NCBI GenBank assembly: GCA_016784945.1 | Contig: JADHTP010000002.1 | Coordinates: 1 to 46,152, forward strand | Direction: 5' to 3' | DNA: 46,152 nucleotides | DNA from: Deltaproteobacteria bacterium | GTDB lineage: Bacteria > Myxococcota_A > UBA9042 > DTJE01 | Shown here: piece after piece, positions 1-9,043 of the stretch | Layout: the number at the start of each line of letters is the position of its first letter | Numbering within the stretch: position 1 is the stretch's first letter | Made by a program: the position numbers and the translations under genes | The notes under the pieces: model-generated | Database searches by the model: none | Told to the model about the DNA's origin: nothing | What the model saw: only the letters and a program-made list of their open reading frames with translations

Positions 1-1
1 C

Positions 2-3000
2 CAGTGCCTGTCGGGACCCCTGGGCAACTACCGGGCGACCCTGGGCGATGACTGTGACGACACGTTGCCGGAGATCAATCCGGGCGCCTTCGAGGCGTGC
101 AACGACGTGGACGATGATTGCGATTACGAGATCGACGAAGAAAACGCCACCGGGTGCGGACCCATCTATTACGACGGCGACGCGGACGACTGGGGCACCG
201 TGGAGTTCAAGTGCCTGTGCAAGGACACCGGCCTGTACCGGGCCGATCAGTCCGGCGACTGCAACGATACGGACGCCTTCGTGTTCCCCGGCACGACGGA
301 AAAGTGCAACAGCGTGGACGATGACTGCAACGGCGCCACCGACGAGGCCGGGGCCACGGGCTGCACCGTGTTCAACCACGATTTCGATGGGGACGGGTGG
401 GGCACCTCGGAGACCCAGTGCCTGTGTTCCGCCGAGTCGCCGTTCACGGCGAACAAGTCGGGCGACTGCAACGACGGCGACAAGGACGTGAACCCCGACA
501 CCCCCGAGGAATGCAACGGCAAGGACGACGACTGCGACAACATCACCGACGAGGCCAATGCCCAGTGGTGCGCCACCTTCTACCTGGACGTGGATGGGGA
601 CACCTACGGTGTGACCAACGACACCAAGTGCCTGTGCGCCGGTTCCGGGCAGTACGCGGCCAGCGAGGGCGGAGACTGCAATGACGGAGACCCGCTGGTC
701 TTCCCCGGCGCCACCGAGTCCTGCAACGGCAAGGACGACGACTGCAACGCCGCCACCGACGAGGAGGGGGCCTTCGGGTGTTCCCAGTTCTATTTCGACG
801 GTGACGACGACGAGTGGGGCACGGCCACGGTCCAGTCCAAGTGCCTTTGCAACGGGTCACCCCCCTATTCGGCGGCCAAGGTGGGGGACTGCAACGACTC
901 GAGCCAGGGCGTCAATCCCGATGCCGACGAAGCCTGCAACTGGATCGACGACGACTGTGACGGCGCCACGGACGAGGAGGCCAGTGAAGGCTGCTCCACG
1001 TTCTTCCTGGACGGCGATGGCGACGGCTACGGCCTGGATGACCAGACCAAGTGCCTGTGCGGTCCGTCGGGGAACTACTCCGCGCCCGTGGGCGGGGACT
1101 GCACCGACGTGGACGGTGCCATCTATCCCGATGCGCCCGAGATTTGCAACGGCAAGGATGACGACTGCGACGGGGCAACGGACGAGGAGGGCGCCACGGG
1201 ATGCACCACCTACTATTTCGATACCGACGGAGATGGATGGGGGACCACGGACTCGCTGTGTCTTTGCGCCATGTCCGGTCCCTACAAGGCGCTGTCGTCC
1301 GGTGACTGCAACGACGGGAATCCCAACGTGAATCCCACGGCCCTGGAGACGTGCAACGGCCTGGACGACGACTGCGACTCCGTGGTGGACGAAGTGAACG
1401 CGAACGGCTGCCTGAAGTTCTATCGTGACGTGGACGGCGACGGGTTCGGCACGTCCCAGTTCCAGTGCCTGTGCGTGGCCGAGGTGCCGTTCACGGCCCT
1501 GGTGGAAGGCGACTGCAACGATTCCGTGTTCCTGGTCAATCCCGACATGGAAGAGACCTGCAACGCCCAGGACGACGACTGCGACGGCCTGACCGACGAG
1601 GAGGACTCCCTGGCCTGCGAGACGTTCTTCTATGACAACGACGGGGATGGTTTCGGCGCCACCGGCAACACCAAGTGCCTGTGCGTGGCCAGCGGAAAGT
1701 ACACGGCCGGCGTGGGAGGCGACTGCAACGATCTGGACGACGACACCTTCCCGGGGGCCACCGAGCGGTGCTCCGGAAAGGACGACAACTGCGACGGCAC
1801 CGTGGACGAAGAGAATGCCTTCGGGTGCCTCACCAAGTACAACGACGCCGACGGGGACACCTATGGCCTGACCGGCGACACCAGGTGTCTGTGCGGTGAA
1901 ACGGGTACCTATACGGCCGACCAGGGAGGCGACTGCAACGACACGGACGCCCTGGTGTTCCCGGGCGCCCTGGAGACCTGCAACGGCAAGGACGATAACT
2001 GCGATACGGTCACGGACCCCGAAAACACCCACGGGTGCACCAACTGGCAACTGGACATGGACCAGGATGGCTGGGGCACCCTGCAGTCCAAGTGCCTGTG
2101 CGCGTCCGAATCTCCCTACAACGCCACGGGAACCGGGGACTGCAACGACAACAACGCGGACGTGAACCCGGCGGCCCCGGAACTGTGCAACGGCGTGGAC
2201 GACGACTGCGACACGCAGGTGGACGAGGAGGATGGCCAGGGGTGCCTCACCCATTATTACGACAACGACGGTGACGGGTACGGCGTGGAAACCAACCCCA
2301 AGTGCCTGTGCAACCCGTCAGGCAAGAACACGGCCCTGACCGACGGGGACTGCAACGACAACGACTACACGGTCTTCCCCGGCCAGGTGGAAACCTGCAA
2401 CGGCAAGGACGACGACTGTGACGGGCTGGCGGACGGCGAGGGATCGGGCGGGTGCTTCACCAAGTACATGGACGCGGATGCGGACACCTTCGGGGTGAAC
2501 GCGGACTTCAGGTGCCTGTGTGCCGGGGCCGGGACCTACACGGCGGACATCGGCGGCGACTGCAACGACGGGGACAACGCGGTCAATCCCCTGGCCCAGG
2601 AACTGTGCGGGAACCTCATGGACGACGACTGCAACGGCGAAACCGACGAGGCCGGTTGCCAGGGATGCATTTCCTATTACCTGGACGTGGACGGCGATAC
2701 CTGGGGCGTGACCGGGGACACACAGTGCCTGTCCGCGCCACAGGGGAGCTACACGGCCACCCGGGGCCAGGACTGCAAGGACGACGACGCGGCGGTCAAC
2801 CCGGGGGGAACGGAAGCCTGCAACGGCAAGGACGACGATTGCGACGGCGTCACCGACGGCGAGGGCTCCACTGGTTGCGACACGTTCCACTACGACTATG
2901 ACGTGGACGGTTTCGGAGTGGTGGGGAACTCCAAGTGCCTGTGCGCCAGCAGCGACAAGTACACGGCCGTGGTCACCGGAGACTGCAACGACATCGACAA

Positions 3001-5080
3001 CACCATCAATCCCGACGGCGTAGAGAAGTGCAACGGCAAGGACGATGACTGCAACGGGGACGAGGACGAAGAAGGGGCACAGGGCTGCTTCGAGAAGTTC
3101 TTCGACAACGACCAGGACGGGTTCGGCCTGGACGGGGACACCCTGTGCCTGTGCATGGCGGCTGGCAAGTACACCGCTGACGTGGGTTCGGACTGCAACG
3201 ACAATGACGGGAACGTGAACCCGGCGGCCGTGGAACTGTGCCAGAACGGCAAGGACGACGATTGCAATGGCGAAACCGACGAAGAGGGGTGCCAGGGCTG
3301 CGTGACCTTCTACCTGGACGTGGACGATGACACCTGGGGCGTCACCGGTGACACCAAGTGCCTGAATACGGCTGACGGCGACTACCGGGCGACCCGGGGC
3401 GGCGACTGTGACGACGGCGACCTGGGGATCAACCCGGCGGCCCTGGAGTCCTGCAACGACAAGGACGACGACTGCAACGGGGTGACCGACGGCCAGAATT
3501 CCGACGGGTGCAACCCGTACTACTACGACTTCGACGTGGACACCTACGGCGTGACCGGGAATATCAAGTGCCTGTGCGCGGGCACCGGCAAGTACACGGG
3601 CGGGGTCGGCGGCGATTGCAACGACAACGATCCCAACATCTTCCCCGGCCAGGATGAGGAGTGTAACAACAAGGATGACGACTGCGACGGGAACACCGAC
3701 GAGGAGGATTCCGACGGGTGCCTGGTGTTCTATTTCGACAACGACACGGACGGATTCGGGATGACGGGCAACGCCAAGTGCCTGTGTTCCGCCTCGGGCA
3801 AGTGGACCACCGGCGTGGGGGGTGACTGCGACGACGGCGACGCGGCGGTGAACCCCAGCGCCCTGGAACTGTGCAACGGAAAGGATGACGACTGCAACGG
3901 CGTGCCCGATCCTGAGGACTCCCAGGGATGCACCCTGTACTACTATGACTTCGACAGCGACACCTGGGGCACGACCCATTCCAAGTGCCTGTGCAGCCAG
4001 GGCGGCTACTACACCACCACCACGTCGGGGGACTGCAACGACAACCACGACCAGGTCTATCCCGACGCCCCGGAGAGCTGCAACAACATAGACGACGACT
4101 GCGACGGCGTCACCGACGAGACCGGGTCCAACGGGTGCACCACATTCTTCAAGGACGAGGACGACGACAACTACGGCGAAACGGGCAACACTCAGTGCAT
4201 CTGCCTGCCCGAGGGGCATTACACCGCCACTCAGGGCGGGGACTGCGACGACACCAACGCCGGGGTCAACCCGTCGCGGGTGGAGGAGTGCAACGGGCTG
4301 GACGACGATTGCAACAGCCAGACCGACGAGGCCGATGACATGGACATGTGCGGCACCGTCCAGAACGGGGAACCTCTGTGTTCCGGCGGGGACTGCATGG
4401 CCGTGTGCGACAGCGGGTTCTTCGACGTGAACCAGATGCTGACGGACGGGTGCGAGTGCCAGCAGGACGGCAACGACCACACGGGGAACCAGTGCTCGGG
4501 GGCCATCAACCTGGGCACCCTGTCCGATGCCACCCCGGGGTCAGTGAAGACCGCGTCGGGGCGGATCGTCCCGGGGACCGACGAGGACTGGTACGAATTC
4601 TCGGCCACGGATTCCACGGACACCGGGACCTTCAGCAGCCCGGGTCATGACCGGTACCACGTGCGGGTGCGGGTGACGTCACCGGCGGACGGCAGCATCC
4701 GGGCCAACGTGTACAAAGGGACTTGCAACGATGCCGTGGCCTGCACGTCGGGCAGCCACAACGCTCGGGACACCCAGTGGTACACGAACTTCAGCAACAC
4801 CACCACCAAGACGGGGCATGACCCCTGCGTGAGCGCCCCCTCCTGGGACTGCTGCAAGACCGGGGAGTGTGGCGGCGGCCAGTCTGCCAATGCCTGCTGT
4901 GGCGGTATCAACAACGACAATCCCACCCAGTGCACGGATTCGCTGAAGAACAAGCGTCAATGCGGCAGCGACGCCTCCACCTTTTTCGTCAAGGTCTATC
5001 GGGCCTCGGGCGCGGCCACGTCCTGTGCCGAGACCGAATACGCCATCGAAATCAGCAACGGAAAATTCCCGGCGCCATGA
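2..5080 (+). CDS. Secreted Asp/Cys-rich protein with 21 MopE-type metal-binding repeats (5' end outside window)
   Basis: The reading frame is open from base 2, so the start and any signal peptide lie upstream of the window. About 1,445 residues consist of 21 tandem units of 69-71 residues. Each unit has GDCND, then NPxxxExCNGxDDDCDGxxDE, a GC pair, a YxDxDGDGxG loop and KCLC. This matches the putative metal-binding motif of the MopE family (Cu-binding MopE). The DxDxDG loops also resemble calcium-binding loops of dockerin or thrombospondin type-3 repeats. The last 240 residues hold a Cys-rich segment and a beta-sandwich-like region (DEDWYEFSA). That region resembles stalk modules of secreted deltaproteobacterial proteins. 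The ordered cysteines imply disulfides and extracytoplasmic location. Metal binding is inferred from the motif; the metal and role are unknown. The stop overlaps the next start (ATGA). Confidence 0.9.
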   Translation, partial: QCLSGPLGNYRATLGDDCDDTLPEINPGAFEACNDVDDDCDYEIDEENATGCGPIYYDGDADDWGTVEFKCLCKDTGLYRADQSGDCNDTDAFVFPGTTEKCNSVDDDCNGATDEAGATGCTVFNHDFDGDGWGTSETQCLCSAESPFTANKSGDCNDGDKDVNPDTPEECNGKDDDCDNITDEANAQWCATFYLDVDGDTYGVTNDTKCLCAGSGQYAASEGGDCNDGDPLVFPGATESCNGKDDDCNAATDEEGAFGCSQFYFDGDDDEWGTATVQSKCLCNGSPPYSAAKVGDCNDSSQGVNPDADEACNWIDDDCDGATDEEASEGCSTFFLDGDGDGYGLDDQTKCLCGPSGNYSAPVGGDCTDVDGAIYPDAPEICNGKDDDCDGATDEEGATGCTTYYFDTDGDGWGTTDSLCLCAMSGPYKALSSGDCNDGNPNVNPTALETCNGLDDDCDSVVDEVNANGCLKFYRDVDGDGFGTSQFQCLCVAEVPFTALVEGDCNDSVFLVNPDMEETCNAQDDDCDGLTDEEDSLACETFFYDNDGDGFGATGNTKCLCVASGKYTAGVGGDCNDLDDDTFPGATERCSGKDDNCDGTVDEENAFGCLTKYNDADGDTYGLTGDTRCLCGETGTYTADQGGDCNDTDALVFPGALETCNGKDDNCDTVTDPENTHGCTNWQLDMDQDGWGTLQSKCLCASESPYNATGTGDCNDNNADVNPAAPELCNGVDDDCDTQVDEEDGQGCLTHYYDNDGDGYGVETNPKCLCNPSGKNTALTDGDCNDNDYTVFPGQVETCNGKDDDCDGLADGEGSGGCFTKYMDADADTFGVNADFRCLCAGAGTYTADIGGDCNDGDNAVNPLAQELCGNLMDDDCNGETDEAGCQGCISYYLDVDGDTWGVTGDTQCLSAPQGSYTATRGQDCKDDDAAVNPGGTEACNGKDDDCDGVTDGEGSTGCDTFHYDYDVDGFGVVGNSKCLCASSDKYTAVVTGDCNDIDNTINPDGVEKCNGKDDDCNGDEDEEGAQGCFEKFFDNDQDGFGLDGDTLCLCMAAGKYTADVGSDCNDNDGNVNPAAVELCQNGKDDDCNGETDEEGCQGCVTFYLDVDDDTWGVTGDTKCLNTADGDYRATRGGDCDDGDLGINPAALESCNDKDDDCNGVTDGQNSDGCNPYYYDFDVDTYGVTGNIKCLCAGTGKYTGGVGGDCNDNDPNIFPGQDEECNNKDDDCDGNTDEEDSDGCLVFYFDNDTDGFGMTGNAKCLCSASGKWTTGVGGDCDDGDAAVNPSALELCNGKDDDCNGVPDPEDSQGCTLYYYDFDSDTWGTTHSKCLCSQGGYYTTTTSGDCNDNHDQVYPDAPESCNNIDDDCDGVTDETGSNGCTTFFKDEDDDNYGETGNTQCICLPEGHYTATQGGDCDDTNAGVNPSRVEECNGLDDDCNSQTDEADDMDMCGTVQNGEPLCSGGDCMAVCDSGFFDVNQMLTDGCECQQDGNDHTGNQCSGAINLGTLSDATPGSVKTASGRIVPGTDEDWYEFSATDSTDTGTFSSPGHDRYHVRVRVTSPADGSIRANVYKGTCNDAVACTSGSHNARDTQWYTNFSNTTTKTGHDPCVSAPSWDCCKTGECGGGQSANACCGGINNDNPTQCTDSLKNKRQCGSDASTFFVKVYRASGAATSCAETEYAIEISNGKFPAP
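44..4338 (+). repeat. Tandem array of 21 coding repeats, about 210 nt each
   Basis: The DNA repeats with a period of about 207-213 nt, matching the 69-71-residue protein units. Units are diverged at the nucleotide level. The best-conserved cores encode GDCND and CNGKDDDCDG. The pattern fits old duplications held by selection on protein sequence rather than fresh DNA amplification. Units that lack the KCLC pair (it reads QCLS or KCLN, near 2,725 and 3,360) also share a CQGC variant. This suggests that a pair of units was duplicated together. Confidence 0.85.
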
Positions 5081-5567
5081 ATCGACTTCTGCTGACCCTG
5101 TCCGTCCTGGCGCTGCTTGGCGGACCTGGTCTTCCATACCGACGACGTCCTGCAATCCCTCGATGCCGCCGTCAGCCCCACTTTCCTGCTGGAGGCCGAC
5201 ACCGATGAGCCCGTGCTGCACTTCGCGGAGCTGGACCCCCTGGCGGACCCGGGCGGGACGCAGGCCCTGATGCTGAGGCCCCCAGTACGGCCACGGGTTC
5301 TTCGGCCATTACGACAACATGGGGGAACTCGGGGGGCTCTATCCCCTCATGCAGGACCACGGAATCGTGTTCATGGTGGCGGGTTGGTGGGGGATGACCG
5401 ACAAGGACGTTCCCGGACTGCTGGAGGGCCTCACAAGCCACCCGGGTGAATCCCTGCGATTCTCCGACCGGGTCCACCAGGGCATGGTCAACCAGCAGAT
5501 CGACCTCTTCCTGCGACCCGACGGCCAGATAGTCCACACCTGCGACGGCGTGTGTGATCCTGAATAG
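5077..5567 (+). pseudogene. Decayed secreted alpha/beta-hydrolase-like gene (two frameshifts, 3' truncated)
   Basis: An ATG overlapping the MopE-repeat stop opens a signal-peptide-like start (MNRLLLTLSVLALLGG). The reading then continues in a second frame from about 5,117 (ADLVFHTDDVLQSLD) and in a third from about 5,282 (QYGHGFFGHYDN). The third frame contains GWWGMTDKDVPG and ends at 5,567. GHGFFG and a GxxGMxxxDVP stretch followed by RVHQG are typical of large secreted hydrolases annotated in myxobacterial genomes. The part that should carry the nucleophile Ser is missing, and only 7 bp separate the end from the convergent porin gene. Two frame changes plus a lost 3' half point to a pseudogene. 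Assembly indels could explain the frameshifts but not the truncation. Confidence 0.65.
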
Positions 5568-5573
5568 TGATCG

Positions 5574-6980
5574 CTAGAACGAAAACTTCAGCACGGCGTA
5601 ACCCAGTACGGGCATGAGCCCGAACTCGGACTTCACGTCCACCAGGGGGAAGGTGCCCGTGGGATCCATGGTCACGTCGGGCCTCTCGCCCAGAGGGACC
5701 ATGATGCCGGCGGTGAGCCGGACGTCCTGGATCACGGACCAGCGCAAACCCAGGATGAGCAGGGACGACGGGTCGCGGAAGTTGGTGATGGCGGACAGGG
5801 TCAGGTTCACCAGGGGATGGACCTCCTGGGTGGCGGTGATGCCCAGGTAATAACGCCCGATCTGGAACGATTCGCCCCGTTCCAGCCTTTCACCCTTCAT
5901 GCGGTTGCAGAAGGCGCCGATGGGCGCGAGGGCCGTGCCGCTGATGGCCTGGCGGCAGGTGGCCGGTCCCATGAGGTACTCGTCGTAGCCCCCGGGACTG
6001 GACGCGCCGTACCCGTTGAAGAAGAACTCGCCGGCCAGGGTCAGCTTGAAGGGGAAATGGTAGTCCAGTCCGATCACCGCCTCGATGTCCCAGTCACCGG
6101 AGTCCTGCATGTAGTTGAAGGCGGCCTCGCCCCTGAAACCCACTTTCTGGATGTCGCCCGAAAACTCCAGACCCACCATCCAGTTGGCCTCGTCGGCCAG
6201 CTGGAACCGGGCCGCGGATAGGGCCAGGTCGTAACCACCCAGGGTCATTCGGAACCGGGCGCCGGCGTGGAACCAGTACTTCCGGTCAGTGCCCGGGTGC
6301 CTTTCGAAGGTGGCCACCAGGTCCAGGTTGCTGGTCTGGCCCGTGAAGACCTCCACCCGCACGGCGTCCACACCCCGTTTCACGTCGGCGTCCACGTCCA
6401 TGGGTGAAAAGGGGCTGAACCGGTCCGTGGGCTTCCAGAACCAGGCCGATCCCCAGGTGATGGGCTGGCGCCCGATGGTCACGTCCACGGGCCCGGCGGA
6501 AAATCCCACGAAGTATCGGTCGATGTCGTGCTCGCTGAGCACGTTGGGTCCCGCGAAGGAGCCCGCGTCCCAGAGCCGGGGTCGGGGCGCCGTGCCGCCG
6601 GGCATCAGGGACCCGCCGCCCTCCATGCCGTCGGACTGGAACGAAAACCGGAATTCGTAATCCAGGCCCGCCCGAAAGAACTCCGAATCGAGAGTCAGTC
6701 CCAGGCGGATCCGGGTGGTGTCCTGGCCCGCCAGGTCCTCGGGGTAGAGCGCGATGTCCCGGAAGTGCATGCCCAGGACCTGGTTCTTCAGGTAGCCCCA
6801 GTACTCCAGGGCCACTTCATCGTCCTCGCTGACCCACAGTTCCCCGGCCACGGCGGGTATGGAAGCCAACAGGAGCGTGGTGACAATGAGCCCTTGTAGG
6901 GGCTGCCTACCCAGGCAGCCCGACGGCGCAGAGGGACGGACAGGTGTCCGTCCCCTACAAGGTTCAATCTGACTGACCAT
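5574..6980 (-). CDS. Outer-membrane beta-barrel protein (DUF1302/porin-like), last gene of the TetR-ABC operon
   Basis: This 468-residue protein has an N-terminal hydrophobic signal (LIVTTLLLASIPAVAG) and then alternating amphipathic strands. It contains a motif seen in DUF1302-like porins, GRQPITWGSAWFWKPTDRFSPF followed by KRGVDAVRVE. It ends in LKFSF, a terminal aromatic residue as expected for BAM-dependent barrels. It starts 3 nt from the end of the LolD-like ATPase gene, so the two are cotranscribed. Its likely role is the outer-membrane component of the transport system encoded upstream. The first 38 residues before the hydrophobic core are odd: a dispersed palindromic repeat encodes most of them. 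No alternative ATG, GTG or well-placed TTG lies between the repeat and the signal core, so the start at 6,980 is kept with reservation. Confidence 0.75.
   Translation of the reverse strand: MVSQIEPCRGRTPVRPSAPSGCLGRQPLQGLIVTTLLLASIPAVAGELWVSEDDEVALEYWGYLKNQVLGMHFRDIALYPEDLAGQDTTRIRLGLTLDSEFFRAGLDYEFRFSFQSDGMEGGGSLMPGGTAPRPRLWDAGSFAGPNVLSEHDIDRYFVGFSAGPVDVTIGRQPITWGSAWFWKPTDRFSPFSPMDVDADVKRGVDAVRVEVFTGQTSNLDLVATFERHPGTDRKYWFHAGARFRMTLGGYDLALSAARFQLADEANWMVGLEFSGDIQKVGFRGEAAFNYMQDSGDWDIEAVIGLDYHFPFKLTLAGEFFFNGYGASSPGGYDEYLMGPATCRQAISGTALAPIGAFCNRMKGERLERGESFQIGRYYLGITATQEVHPLVNLTLSAITNFRDPSSLLILGLRWSVIQDVRLTAGIMVPLGERPDVTMDPTGTFPLVDVKSEFGLMPVLGYAVLKFSF
6893..6961. repeat. Double-hairpin dispersed repeat, copy 1 (CTTGTAG...CTACAAG ends)
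   Basis: The element is bounded by CTTGTAGG and CCTACAAG and carries two hairpins. The first has arms GGCTGCC/GGCAGCC (6,901-6,920). The second is a near-perfect palindrome, GGGACGGACA/TGTCCGTCCC (6,933-6,954). Two further copies with the same layout lie at 17,168 and 45,831. This copy is in frame within the 5' end of the porin gene and encodes its extended n-region. Confidence 0.75.
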
Positions 6981-6983
6981 TAT

Positions 6984-7712
6984 TCAGGCCCCTGCGGGCA
7001 CCGGGGCGCCCGATTCATCGCCGTTCTGACGCACGTCCGAGTCGATCCGGCCGTCCTTCAGGCGGATCAGGCGCCGTGCCGAGGACATGACCATGGGGTC
7101 GTGGGTGCTGAACAGGAAGGTCAGGTTGTTTTCTGTATTCAAGCGGCGCATGAGGTCCAGCAGGGCCTGGCCGGTCTCGGAGTCCACGTTGGCCGTGGGC
7201 TCGTCGGCGAGCACCATCACCGGGTCACAGACCAGGGCGCGGGCTATGGCAACACGCTGCTGCTGGCCTCCGCTCATCTGGTTGGGGCGGCGGTGCATCA
7301 TGTCTTCCAGGCCCACGGCCCCCAGCAGCGCCTCCACCCGCTTCAGCCTTTCGTCACCAGGGACCTTCTTGAGGATCAGCGGGTACTCCACGTTCTCGTA
7401 GGCGGTCAGCACCGGGATCAGGTTGTACGCCTGGAATACGAACCCGATCTTGTCCAACCGGAGACGAGCCCGCATCCGGGGATTCATGCCTTCCAGGGGC
7501 TTCCCGTCCACGAAGACGCTGCCTTCGGTGGGCTCGTCCAGACCCCCGATCAGGTTGAACAGCGTGGTCTTGCCCGACCCCGAGGGGCCGGCCACCGCCG
7601 TGAATTCGCCGGGCTGGATACACAGGTCCACGCCGCGCAATGCGTGGACCGACACGTCGCCCATCTGGAAGGTCCGGGTCACACCCTTGGTCTCAACTAC
7701 GTGATCGCTCAT
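6984..7712 (-). CDS. LolD/MacB-type ABC transporter ATP-binding protein
   Basis: This 242-residue ATPase has Walker A GPSGSGKTT, a Q-loop (GFVFQAYNLIPVLTAYENV), signature MSGGQQQRVAIARAL and Walker B VMVLADEPTANVD. The Q-loop and DEPTxxxD forms are typical of the LolD/FtsE/MacB (Abc2-type) subfamily, which powers mechanotransmission rather than substrate passage. A GGAGG ribosome site precedes the ATG at 7,712. It lies directly downstream of two FtsX-like permease genes and almost certainly energises them as a heterodimeric transporter. The C-terminal tail is Ala/Gly/Pro-rich and unremarkable. Confidence 0.92.
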   Translation of the reverse strand: MSDHVVETKGVTRTFQMGDVSVHALRGVDLCIQPGEFTAVAGPSGSGKTTLFNLIGGLDEPTEGSVFVDGKPLEGMNPRMRARLRLDKIGFVFQAYNLIPVLTAYENVEYPLILKKVPGDERLKRVEALLGAVGLEDMMHRRPNQMSGGQQQRVAIARALVCDPVMVLADEPTANVDSETGQALLDLMRRLNTENNLTFLFSTHDPMVMSSARRLIRLKDGRIDSDVRQNGDESGAPVPAGA

Positions 7713-7726
7713 TGGTCATTCCTCCC

Positions 7727-9034
7727 TCAACCGGTGACGCCGCCCTGTCGGATGGCATCGAGGGCCTTCATCCGGGCCACCTTCATGGACGGCCACAGGG
7801 CAAATAGTATAGTTCCCACGAACACCACCAGGGTGGGCTCTATGAACACCTTGGGGGCCGCTGAGCCCCGGTACACGTTTTCGAAGAAGATCCCGGCGAA
7901 TTCCCAGCCGCCCGCCAGGGAACTGAGGTCGATGCCCACGTGGACGAAGTAGGCCACTGAAATGGCACCGACGACCAGGCCCACCAGGGACGCCAGCAGG
8001 GCCATGAGAATGGCTTCCAGCATGACTCCCAGGAACAGGGAACGGGGCCGGGTGCCCACGGCGAGGCGCACACCGAATTCCCGGGTGCGCTCGAAAACCA
8101 CCATGAACATGGTGGTCAGGATGCCCGCGCTCAGGATGGACATCATGAGCAGGTACATGATCCCGTTCCATGCGTCGCTGATGTCCAGCATCTGCTTGAT
8201 CTCCGGACTGATCTCCCACCAGGGCTGAACCGCCAGGTCCCCCAGGGAGCCGTCGCCGTTGGCCCCGGTGATGGATGCCTCGATGCGACGGACCACGTCT
8301 TCCACGGCGGTGACGTCCTCCACCACCATGGTGGCCTCGTGGATGCGGTCTCCCGCCCCGGTGACGGCCTGCATGTCCTTGAGCGACACCATGACCATGG
8401 ACTTGTCAAGGGCGTCCGACCCGGCCCTCAGGATGCCCGTTACATAGAAGGCCGCCGCCGAGGTGTTGCTCTTGAACCCGGCCGTGTCCAGGCGGACTTT
8501 TGATCCCAGTTCGGCCTTCAGGTGCTTGGCCAGCTTGGCCCCGATGAGGATGCCTTTGCGGTTCTTCACCCGGGCCGGTGCGTCGGGTTTCAGGGTCTCC
8601 GGGGGCGGCACCACGAAACCACCATCAACCACTTTGTCCGGCAGTCCACTCATCTTGCGTTCGCGCTCGGGGTCCACGGCCACCACCTTGACCACGTGGA
8701 TGGAACTGGACCGGCTGGAGCGGATGCTCCCCGTGAACAGGAGCCTTGGACTGACCCCTTCGATGCCTTCCACGGCTTCCAGCATGGTGGTGAGCCGGGA
8801 AGCGGCGGGCATGGTGAGCTTCACGGACCTCTTTTCGATGTACTCGGAGTGGTGGATCTGGACGTGCCCCATGCTGGACCGCGCCACCTGTTCGATCATC
8901 ATCTCGAACATGCCCTCCATCCAGGAGACCATGGTGATCAGAATGGCCAGTCCCAGGCCGATGGCGCTGATGGTCAGCACGGAGCGGCGCCGGTTCCTCC
9001 AGAGGTTTCTCCAGGCCATCTTGAACAACAGCAT
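7727..9034 (-). CDS. FtsX/LolE-type ABC transporter permease
   Basis: The protein has 435 residues. It has an N-terminal cytoplasmic start (MAWRNLWRNRRRSVLT) and a first membrane segment. A periplasmic MacB-PCD-like domain of about 230 residues follows, then three C-terminal membrane segments with the FtsX motif FERTREFGVRLAVGTRP. The topology (1 + 3 helices with a large periplasmic domain) is that of LolC/LolE/MacB permeases. A GAGGTGG ribosome site precedes the start. It is 9 nt from the upstream permease gene; the pair should form the membrane part of one transporter with the LolD-like ATPase. The substrate is unknown; lipids, lipoproteins or hydrophobic compounds are the usual cargo of this family. 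Confidence 0.88.
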   Translation of the reverse strand: MLLFKMAWRNLWRNRRRSVLTISAIGLGLAILITMVSWMEGMFEMMIEQVARSSMGHVQIHHSEYIEKRSVKLTMPAASRLTTMLEAVEGIEGVSPRLLFTGSIRSSRSSSIHVVKVVAVDPERERKMSGLPDKVVDGGFVVPPPETLKPDAPARVKNRKGILIGAKLAKHLKAELGSKVRLDTAGFKSNTSAAAFYVTGILRAGSDALDKSMVMVSLKDMQAVTGAGDRIHEATMVVEDVTAVEDVVRRIEASITGANGDGSLGDLAVQPWWEISPEIKQMLDISDAWNGIMYLLMMSILSAGILTTMFMVVFERTREFGVRLAVGTRPRSLFLGVMLEAILMALLASLVGLVVGAISVAYFVHVGIDLSSLAGGWEFAGIFFENVYRGSAAPKVFIEPTLVVFVGTILFALWPSMKVARMKALDAIRQGGVTG

Positions 9035-9043
9035 CGTTCCACC

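Noticed and set aside
857..4480. Long open frames on the minus strand opposite the MopE-repeat gene (465 and 720 codons)
   Set aside because: They mirror the period of the + strand repeats, have Val/Ala/Gly-biased composition and no ribosome sites. They are composition artefacts.
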